Origin: Acinetobacter sp. ANC 4470 | GTDB taxonomy: Bacteria > Pseudomonadota > Gammaproteobacteria > Pseudomonadales > Moraxellaceae | Length of the DNA: 64,000 bases | Assembly (NCBI RefSeq): GCF_002135335.1 | Contig: NZ_NEGC01000001.1 | Span: 558,001-622,000 of the forward strand | Direction of reading: 5' to 3' | Shown here: one piece after another, positions 58,579 through 64,000 of the stretch | Numbering within the stretch: the stretch's first letter is position 1 | How the letters are laid out: the number at the start of each line of letters is the position of its first letter | Position numbers and translations under genes: made by a program | Notes under the pieces: generated by a model | What the model was told of the DNA's origin: nothing | What the model saw: only the letters and a program-made list of their open reading frames with translations | The model's database searches: none

Positions 58579-58619
58579 AAAAAAATAAGGAGCATACGCT
58601 CCTTATTTTTAAATCCTAA
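58579..58619. repeat. Right copy of the 41-bp terminator repeat flanking the DUF11 island
   Basis: Hairpin AATAAGGAGC/GCTCCTTATT with flanking A- and T-runs and the downstream AAATCCTAA. It matches 38984-39024 at 37 of 41 positions, including bases outside the stem. It ends pyrE on the minus strand, 11 bp after the stop codon. Confidence 0.9.
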
Positions 58620-58630
58620 CAATATTGCAA

Positions 58631-59281
58631 TTAGATGCCATATTTCACACGGTAATCTTCCATTTTCGCTAAAGCATCTTTCTCACCTTTCGCAGCTAAG
58701 AAGTCCATTAAATCTTTCATGGTAATTAAGGCATGAACTGGTATTTCTAACTCTTTTTGTACTTCTTGAATTGCAGAAAGTTCACCTTGACCTTTTTCTT
58801 GACGGTCAAGCGCGACCAACACGCCCGCAATTTGTGCACCAGCATTTTTAAGAATCGTCACCACTTCACGAATCGCAGTCCCTGCCGTGATCACATCATC
58901 AATGATCCAAACTTTTTTGCCTGCAACAGAAGCACCGACCAAAATACCACCTTCACCGTGATCTTTGGCTTCTTTACGGTTAAAACCCCAAGGTACACTT
59001 ACACCATGATTTTGAGATAAAGCCACAGCCGTTGCAGCAACAAATGGAATCCCTTTATACGCAGGTCCAAAAATCACTTCAACATTATCACAAGCCGTTA
59101 ATTGATTTGCATAGCCAGAAGCCAACAGTGTTAACGCTTCACCATCATTAAGCAAACCCGCATTAAAAAAATAAGGACTCACACGACCCGATTTTAAAGT
59201 AAACTCACCAAATTTAAGTACACCGCGTGAGAGTGCAAGTTCGATAAAAGCTTGAGGGTTAAAAGTCGCTTGCGAGGTCAT
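58631..59281 (-). CDS. pyrE: Orotate phosphoribosyltransferase
   Basis: A 216-residue enzyme converting orotate and PRPP to orotidine 5'-phosphate in pyrimidine synthesis. [20 protein letters not shown] (substrate contacts), [20 protein letters not shown], the flexible loop [18 protein letters not shown] and the PRPP-binding signature [18 protein letters not shown] are all present. It is divergent from crc with 41 bp between start codons, the same arrangement as in pseudomonads. Confidence 0.97.
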   Translation of the reverse strand: MTSQATFNPQAFIELALSRGVLKFGEFTLKSGRVSPYFFNAGLLNDGEALTLLASGYANQLTACDNVEVIFGPAYKGIPFVAATAVALSQNHGVSVPWGFNRKEAKDHGEGGILVGASVAGKKVWIIDDVITAGTAIREVVTILKNAGAQIAGVLVALDRQEKGQGELSAIQEVQKELEIPVHALITMKDLMDFLAAKGEKDALAKMEDYRVKYGI

Positions 59282-59322
59282 GAGGTGCTCCGAAATTCAT
59301 AATATAGAGGTTATGACTGCGC

Positions 59323-60141
59323 ATGATACCAAAGAGTAGCTATCCAAGTGATCAAAAAATTCTAAGAGTCGTTTCAATTAATGTTAATGGCTTACGTGCA
59401 TCTGTCACCAAGGGCTTGCTTGAGTGGATGGAACAATCTGATGCAGACGTGATTTGTATGCAGGAAAGTCGGATTACTCATGCTCAATGGACGGAAAAAT
59501 TTAGACCAGAAGGCTGGTATACCCACCTCTTCCCCGCTGAACGTGCGGGTTATGCAGGCACGGCCATTTATAGTCGTCTACCTTTTGTTTCTATAACCGA
59601 TGGTTTAGGTTTTGAACTGGCTGATTCTCAAGGACGCTTCATTGCTGCGGAATTTGATGTAGGTTTAGACAAACCTGTTTATATTTGCTCTTTATATCTA
59701 CCCTCAGGTTCATCGGGTGAAGAAGCTCAAGCACGTAAGGACCACTTTTTAGATCAATATCAACATATCTTAAAGCAATGGCGTGATGAAGATAAATCTG
59801 TCATCGTCTGTGGTGACTATAATATCGTACATAAACGCATTGATATTAAAAATTGGTCAGGTAACCAAAAATCTTCTGGTTGTTTACCACATGAACGTGC
59901 TTGGCTGGATCATATTTATGATGATTTGGGTTATGTCGATACCTTCCGTGAAGTACGTAAAGAAGCTGAAATCTATTCATGGTGGTCAAATCGTGGGCAA
60001 GCCCGTGCCAATAATGTCGGTTGGCGGATTGATTACCAAGCCTGCTCCCCTGACTGGAAAGCACGTACCGTCAATGCTTGGGTGTATAAAGAGACTTGGT
60101 TTAGCGACCACGCTCCCGTGATTATTGATTATAAAATCTAA
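59323..60141 (+). CDS. crc: Crc / exodeoxyribonuclease III family protein
   Basis: A 272-residue endonuclease/exonuclease/phosphatase-fold protein. By position (divergent from pyrE) and sequence it is the Acinetobacter Crc, which acts in carbon catabolite repression; genome pipelines often call it ExoIII. ExoIII active-site segments are intact: SINVNGLRAS, ICMQESRI (metal-binding Glu), VCGDYNIVHKRIDIKNW (Asp and Asn), VGWRIDYQ and TWFSDHAPVIID (Asp-His). In Pseudomonas Crc the corresponding positions are largely lost. So this version could still be a nuclease, a regulator, or both. The start is not certain: AGAGG lies 12 bases upstream. Confidence 0.85.
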   Translation: MIPKSSYPSDQKILRVVSINVNGLRASVTKGLLEWMEQSDADVICMQESRITHAQWTEKFRPEGWYTHLFPAERAGYAGTAIYSRLPFVSITDGLGFELADSQGRFIAAEFDVGLDKPVYICSLYLPSGSSGEEAQARKDHFLDQYQHILKQWRDEDKSVIVCGDYNIVHKRIDIKNWSGNQKSSGCLPHERAWLDHIYDDLGYVDTFREVRKEAEIYSWWSNRGQARANNVGWRIDYQACSPDWKARTVNAWVYKETWFSDHAPVIIDYKI

Positions 60142-60155
60142 GCAAGAAAATCTAT

Positions 60156-60179
60156 TTGAGTGAACATCAGTTCACTCAA
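60156..60179 (+). terminator. Perfect 10-bp hairpin after crc
   Basis: TTGAGTGAAC and GTTCACTCAA pair around ATCA, 15 bp after the crc stop. There is no T-run, so it may stabilise the crc 3' end or end transcription weakly. Confidence 0.45.
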
Positions 60180-60234
60180 TACCATCCAAAATCCTACAAC
60201 ACTTGACGCGTTTGTGTATTTTTATACAGCTGTT

Positions 60235-60409
60235 TTAAGTGCATTATTGCTCCACGGCAAAGGGACATGTCAGGATGACAGCAAAAGGATAGGACGCCGT
60301 AGGATGAAACAAAATAAACCACTTCGGTAGCTTATTTTGCAAGGATGTGACAATGGACGTTATATTGAGACCCGCATGATCAGGATGATTAAATGCGGGT
60401 TTTCTCTTT
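60235..60409 (+). ncRNA. Candidate CsrB/RsmZ-type CsrA-sequestering small RNA
   Basis: Eight GGA motifs lie within 123 bases (starting 60263, 60273, 60287, 60292, 60302, 60343, 60355, 60383). Two sit exactly in three-base loops: TGTCA-GGA-TGACA and ATCA-GGA-TGAT. Another, GCAAGGATGTG, is close to the CsrA consensus ACARGGAUGU. A longer helix CAAAATAA/TTATTTTG separates the clusters. The element ends in CCCGCAT/ATGCGGG followed by TTTTCTCTTT, a good intrinsic terminator whose loop holds the last GGA. No ORF with a ribosome-binding site is present. TTGACG (60203) and TATACA (60223) may be the promoter but are only 14 bases apart. Boundaries at the 5' end are approximate. Confidence 0.72.
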
Positions 60410-60600
60410 CTAGTAATCTCTTTTTTAAATCGTAATGTTCTTCTGATCTATAGCGCTATATTGGCAAGCCTAAATGTCAATTTCATGACATTGTTCGCGA
60501 TCTTTAAATATTTAACTGATGTTACGCACTCATTTAAAAAAGCCTGATAATTTCAGTCATGCATAAAGATTGATTAGATTTATATACAAATGACTTAGCT

Positions 60601-60720
60601 GATCTTAGGCAATGAGGAGATCTTGGTATTGCAAAGTTTAAATGATCTTTGCGTAGGCAATATTTCTACTTTTGAAAGGTTAATGAGTAGCACTGCTACG
60701 CAAGACAAAAACCTTTTGTT
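60601..60720. other. Structured intergenic element with nested inverted repeats
   Basis: Three hairpins lie in tandem: GATCT/AGATC (60601-60622); GCAAAG/CTTTGC (60631-60652); and a two-level stem with outer arms AAAGGTT (60675-60681) and AACCTTT (60710-60716) enclosing GTAGC/GCTAC (60687-60699). No ORF is convincing. It could be a second small RNA, a leader for the ArsC-type gene, or a dispersed palindromic element. The remaining bases up to 60893 show nothing else. Confidence 0.4.
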
Positions 60721-60893
60721 GGTCTGAGCGAACATCCGTGTAGCCCCCTAACGCGAAATTAATTTTTTCTATAATTTAATTTGGCAGATTTAAGCCGCCA
60801 CGTGACATCAATATTTAACCCTGCTTATTTTCTCTAGAGCTTCTATCAGATTTTCGTTACGCTATCTCGTAATAGAAAATGGAATGACCTCTT

Positions 60894-61241
60894 ATGCTTA
60901 AAATTTATGGTATTAAAAATTGCAGTTCAATGAAAAAAGCCTTCGACCTCTTAACTCAACTCGATTTAGCGTATGAGTTTCATGATTATAAAAAACAAGG
61001 TATTGATGCTGAAACGGTCAAAAAATGGCTGAATGACCTTGGGCAAAATGTGATTCTCAATAAAAAAGGCACCACATGGCGCAAATTAACCGAAGCAGAA
61101 CAACAAGCCGCACTATCAAATGAAATCAATTTAATCCATGCCTTAACAACACATACGAGTTTAATCAAACGTCCTGTACTTGAAACAGGGCAAGGCTATA
61201 TTGTGGGCTATGATGAAGCAGCCTATAACGCTTTAAAGTAA
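60894..61241 (+). CDS. ArsC/Spx-family reductase-like protein (YffB type)
   Basis: A 115-residue thioredoxin-fold protein of the ArsC superfamily, YffB/MgsR-like. It opens with LKIYGIKNCSSMKKAFDLL, which has the single family cysteine (Cys10) but a CSSM pattern and no CxxC. FHDYKKQGIDAETVKKWL and the C-terminal SLIKRPVLETGQGYIVGYDE are typical of the YffB group. That group shows weak glutathione-linked reductase features and has no firm role. The upstream 750 bp contains the putative small RNA. A strong terminator follows. Confidence 0.88.
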   Translation: MLKIYGIKNCSSMKKAFDLLTQLDLAYEFHDYKKQGIDAETVKKWLNDLGQNVILNKKGTTWRKLTEAEQQAALSNEINLIHALTTHTSLIKRPVLETGQGYIVGYDEAAYNALK

Positions 61242-61266
61242 AAATTCTGCATCAATTTTCTGCAAT

Positions 61267-61300
61267 AAAAAAACCTAGCTGACGACCAGCTAGGTTTTTT
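61267..61300. terminator. Bidirectional terminator between the YffB-type and DUF2147 genes
   Basis: AAAAAACCTAGCTG and CAGCTAGGTTTTTT form a perfect 14-bp hairpin around ACGAC. Confidence 0.93.
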
Positions 61301-61316
61301 ATTACTTTATTTTGAA

Positions 61317-61754
61317 TTAGTTTGCACGAATCCAAACTTGGTTACGACCCAAAACAGAAACGCCAATAAAACCACGTAATTCTAATTTTTTACCACCATC
61401 CGTCATTTGACCTTTTAATTTGTAGGTTTTACCAGATTGAGGATCAAGAATTGTGCCGTTTTCATAGGTGTTACCACCTGCATTTTTAAGGCCTTGAACA
61501 ATTCTTAAACCTTTTAAAGATTTATTATGGTATGGGCCTTCACATTTTTTACATGCATTTTCTTCACCCGGTGTCAAAACAGTTTGAATACTTGCAGAGA
61601 GTGAGCCATTTTTTTGCTCAGTAAACTTTACAATGGCTTTTGGTTGTTTTGTTTTGTCATCAATTGTTTTCCACACAGTACCATTTAATGGGTCAGCAGC
61701 ATTCGCTAAAGCTGTTAATCCGAGCAATCCTAATGCAAATACAATTTTTTTCAT
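61317..61754 (-). CDS. DUF2147 periplasmic protein
   Basis: A 145-residue exported protein. The signal peptide MKKIVFALGLLGLTALANA is followed by a small beta-barrel-like DUF2147 domain: LNGTVWKTIDDKTKQPKAIV, ENACKKCEGPYHNKSLKGL, NGTILDPQSGKTYKLKGQM, and ending LRGFIGVSVLGRNQVWIR. One Cys pair (CKKC) could form a disulfide or bind metal. Family function is unknown. A good RBS is not obvious, but the Met1 start is fixed by the signal peptide. Confidence 0.9.
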   Translation of the reverse strand: MKKIVFALGLLGLTALANAADPLNGTVWKTIDDKTKQPKAIVKFTEQKNGSLSASIQTVLTPGEENACKKCEGPYHNKSLKGLRIVQGLKNAGGNTYENGTILDPQSGKTYKLKGQMTDGGKKLELRGFIGVSVLGRNQVWIRAN

Positions 61755-62333
61755 TTTTGTTTATTTCCCTAGTCTGGTTTAGACGTGTTTATTATTAAAA
61801 AGTCACAACACTTTTGCAATTTTTGAATGTGACCATTTAGTGTAACTTTGTAACTTGTATTGGTAAATACTGCAACATCTCGTAAAAGCAATAATAAGAT
61901 GGAAAAAACACGAAAATCAGTCCGTTATGGAAACAACTTATTACAGAAAGCATTTTAAAGATGACTCTCCGTAAACCGAGCCAATTTAACTTCTCTCTCG
62001 ACATGCTACATTTTACATTAGAGCAAATATATGGTGTATTTTCAAGCAATAAACAGGTCGAAGCTTGACCGCTGGGCTTAAATACTGAGCAAAATAAAAT
62101 CTCAAAATGAATCATCGCAATTTACTTTTTCATATTTATGCTGGAGCCTTCTTTTTCGGTGTACTCAACAGCCATCAGGCATTTTTACTGCATACACATA
62201 AATACAAGTGATTCACATTGAATATTCCTGATCACCTAAAAAATCCTTAGCCTGAAGTGATGGATTTAATTTTTGACATCTAGCACAGTTTGTTCGAGCA
62301 AGATTAAATCTAAATTGCGACAATCACGCCTAT
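61755..62333. other. Long AT-rich intergenic region, no confident gene
   Basis: About 580 bp between two minus-strand genes. Open frames on both strands are short and lack ribosome-binding sites. One plus-strand frame, 62107-62211, encodes 34 residues with a hydrophobic middle (YAGAFFFGVLN) but looks like chance or a relic. No repeat or RNA fold stands out by eye. Confidence 0.5.
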
Positions 62334-62357
62334 AAAAAAAGTCAGCCGAAGCTGACC
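62334..62357 (-). terminator. Intrinsic terminator of azoR (UUCG tetraloop)
   Basis: On the minus strand GTCAGC-TTCG-GCTGAC is followed by seven Ts, 25 bp beyond the azoR stop. Confidence 0.92.
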
Positions 62358-62381
62358 AAAGAGGAATACTTAAGTTAAAAC

Positions 62382-62948
62382 TTACAGCGCTTGCACTTGT
62401 GCTAAAGCTGTTGCAATCGCTTGCTCTTTTAACTCTGGCCCCATATTCACGCCTTCAGCACGAATAATTTCAACGTCCGTCACACCCGTAAAGTTAAAAA
62501 CGGTTTTCAAAAAGCCTTCTTGGAAATCTGCTGGGCTATTTTCACCATAAACACCACCACGACTACTGGCGATATACGCTTTTTTCTCACCAGCCAAACC
62601 AACGGGACCTTTTTCAGTATATTGAAAAGTCTTACCTGCCACGCTAATACGGTCAATCCACGCTTTTAAAGTTGAAGGGAGCCCAAAGTTGTACATGGCA
62701 GCACCCACAACCACAACATCTGCATCCAGATATTGCTGAATAATTTTTTCGCCTAAAGCGGCTTGTTCAGCATCTTGTCCCATCAAAATTTCAGCAGTTA
62801 AATGTGGAATCATCTGAGTCGCTAAATCTAAATACTCCACGGTGGCATCACTATGTTTCGCGGTTAATTGCGAAACAATGGCTTGACTGAGTTGACGTGA
62901 AACAGAAGCATCAGCAAAGATACTTGAATCGATATGTAAAACTTTCAT
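62382..62948 (-). CDS. azoR: FMN-dependent NADH azoreductase
   Basis: A 188-residue flavodoxin-like quinone/azo reductase. It opens KVLHIDSSIFADASVSRQLS, the FMN phosphate loop. VVVGAAMYNFGLPSTLKAWI (about 80-99) is the isoalloxazine-binding segment, and IASSRGGVYGENSPADFQEG (about 125-144) forms the active-site loop. Slightly shorter than E. coli AzoR (201). Two-electron quinone reduction to limit oxidative stress is the probable physiological job. Monocistronic. Confidence 0.93.
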   Translation of the reverse strand: MKVLHIDSSIFADASVSRQLSQAIVSQLTAKHSDATVEYLDLATQMIPHLTAEILMGQDAEQAALGEKIIQQYLDADVVVVGAAMYNFGLPSTLKAWIDRISVAGKTFQYTEKGPVGLAGEKKAYIASSRGGVYGENSPADFQEGFLKTVFNFTGVTDVEIIRAEGVNMGPELKEQAIATALAQVQAL

Positions 62949-63210
62949 GCTTAAACCTTTAATCTGTATTTATTCAATAACAGTAGTTTAAGCGATCTAT
63001 AAAAATAGAATAATATGGCTACACACAACACACTGTTTTATTTTTAGAACGACACCCATTGAAATGCAATCTATTTTTAAATTTTAATCAGTATAAAATA
63101 TAGCCATTACCATTCACAAAAAAACGTGTTATGTTGTGAATTATTAAAAATAAAGTAGATCAATTTATCCTTAAACTATCATTTAAAGATCTAAAGGTCA
63201 TATCTATCGA

Positions 63211-64000
63211 ATGAAGAAAAAATTGACCCCCAATACCCTAAACTTATTCAAAGCAAAAATTACGAAATATTTGCTAGAAGATGAAGTCGTCATGAATTGG
63301 AGTGTCCTCAATAAATGCATCCTCATCCTTATTTTAGGCAGTTTGGTTCATGTCATCTGGATTATTTGGAAGATTTTCATCCTTCTTTCTCCCAATTTAT
63401 GGCATTTTGTCAATTTACCTTTGCTCAAACTACAACTCGAGTTAAATACTTTATTCTTCTGCCTTTTTATTGCGATGATTTACCCGTGTGCCTACTGGTA
63501 TAAAAAAGAGTGGGTACAACAATGGCTGCCCTATTTATCGGTGGGTATTGTTGTTATTTCTTTATGCAATGACGGCTATATGATCGGCGTACTCAGTCCA
63601 GCCACTACGATTACTTACGTCAGTTTAATCACTGTCGGTTTGGTATTGTTTAACCGTAAAATTGTTTACTATGCCCTCATTCCTGCCACCCTGTTTTTAA
63701 TCTTATGTGGCTATTTAAGCTTACAAGGTCAAATCAACTACGCGCCTCTATTTAATCTGAGTACGACACCTCTTTACCAACACAAGTTTTGGGTCATCTC
63801 AATGTTATATTTCATTGCGCCTATTTTGATTACTTGTTTAATTCTATTTGAAATTTTACTGAGCCAATGGCGACATAGAGAACAACTGATTCAACATTTA
63901 AGTCAAATTGATCCACTCACCAATACACTGAATCGACGCAGTATTAACACTTGCTTAGAAAAATTAGAACGTAAATCAACAAAGTCTTACGCATTGGTCT
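63211..64000 (+). CDS. Membrane-bound diguanylate cyclase, N-terminal part (runs off the window)
   Basis: The frame is open from ATG 63211 to the window end, 263 codons. Five to six hydrophobic spans are visible (for example CILILILGSLVHVIWIIW, LFFCLFIAMIYPCAYWY, YLSVGIVVISLCNDGYM and MLYFIAPILITCLILFE). After the last span the text SQIDPLTNTLNRRSINTCLE is the conserved entry to a GGDEF domain (DPLTxxxNRR). The GGDEF motif itself is beyond the window, so catalytic competence cannot be judged. No clear ribosome-binding site precedes 63211; ATG 63291 is an alternative start. The 262-bp upstream gap holds only AT-rich promoter-like sequence. Confidence 0.85.
   Translation, partial: MKKKLTPNTLNLFKAKITKYLLEDEVVMNWSVLNKCILILILGSLVHVIWIIWKIFILLSPNLWHFVNLPLLKLQLELNTLFFCLFIAMIYPCAYWYKKEWVQQWLPYLSVGIVVISLCNDGYMIGVLSPATTITYVSLITVGLVLFNRKIVYYALIPATLFLILCGYLSLQGQINYAPLFNLSTTPLYQHKFWVISMLYFIAPILITCLILFEILLSQWRHREQLIQHLSQIDPLTNTLNRRSINTCLEKLERKSTKSYALV

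Noticed and set aside
58422..58622. Minus-strand frame of 66 codons between the island and pyrE
   Set aside because: No ribosome-binding site, no recognisable domain, and its 5' part overlaps the pyrE terminator.
61837..62115. 92-codon minus-strand frame in the gap before azoR
   Set aside because: Composition looks like random AT-rich translation, there is no RBS, and the gap has no sign of coding conservation that I can see.
62107..62211. 34-residue plus-strand frame with a hydrophobic core
   Set aside because: No ribosome-binding site and a weak layout; possibly a relic, not listed as a gene.

Overview
This window is chromosomal DNA from a low-GC gammaproteobacterium, almost certainly an Acinetobacter (Moraxellaceae). 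The evidence is protein-level resemblance (LpxC, FtsZ, Ddl and Crc read like Acinetobacter orthologues), two tandem Acinetobacter-type 16-30 kDa-range putative porins, the glmM-pdxH-recJ block, the divergent pyrE/crc pair, and a division cluster that stops abruptly upstream of murG. The species cannot be named from sequence reading alone.

Layout. 1-6.5 kb is an acetate-control block: the C-terminal end of a hybrid sensor kinase, an unrecognised protein, a LuxR-type response regulator resembling CrbR/ErdR, and acetyl-CoA synthetase (acs). It is interrupted by an MsuE-like FMN reductase followed by the wreck of its partner monooxygenase gene. 6.8-13.4 kb holds a DUF805 membrane protein, an MscS channel, rsmE, waaA, an Old Yellow Enzyme with an ArsR-type regulator and a palindromic operator, and prfB with its programmed +1 frameshift. 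13.5-27.7 kb holds two paralogous porins, recJ, pdxH, glmM, guaB, a di-iron/ODP metallo-beta-lactamase-fold protein, a TMEM165/GDT1-family manganese exporter under a yybP-ykoY riboswitch, and aceEF. 28-37.4 kb is an M23 peptidase, dciA, lpxC and the cell-wall/division run murG-murC-ddl-ftsQ-ftsA-ftsZ. 37.7-39 kb is gshB and a DUF3565 protein.

39-58.1 kb is the striking accessory region: six same-strand genes (about 19 kb) that all encode exported DUF11-type repeat proteins. Three are paralogues of about 900 residues, each with three acidic DxNxDG-type loops at matching positions and a conserved cysteine pair. One is an adhesin-like protein of about 1,300 residues with a PA14-like module, one is a small single-domain protein, and one is a 2,025-residue protein that ends in a predicted outer-membrane beta-barrel of about 770 residues. 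The island is bracketed by a 41-bp direct repeat (37/41 identical) that includes a terminator hairpin at each end, so it looks inserted between gshB/DUF3565 and pyrE/crc. I propose that it is a dedicated surface-layer or fibre system with its own outer-membrane anchor or exporter. This is inference.

58.6-64 kb returns to core genes: pyrE, crc (with nuclease residues intact), an ArsC/YffB-type protein, a DUF2147 protein, azoR and the start of a membrane-bound GGDEF protein. Between crc and the ArsC-type gene lies a compact RNA candidate with eight GGA motifs, two of them in three-base loops, ending in a terminator. It looks like a CsrA/RsmA-sequestering small RNA of the CsrB/RsmZ kind.
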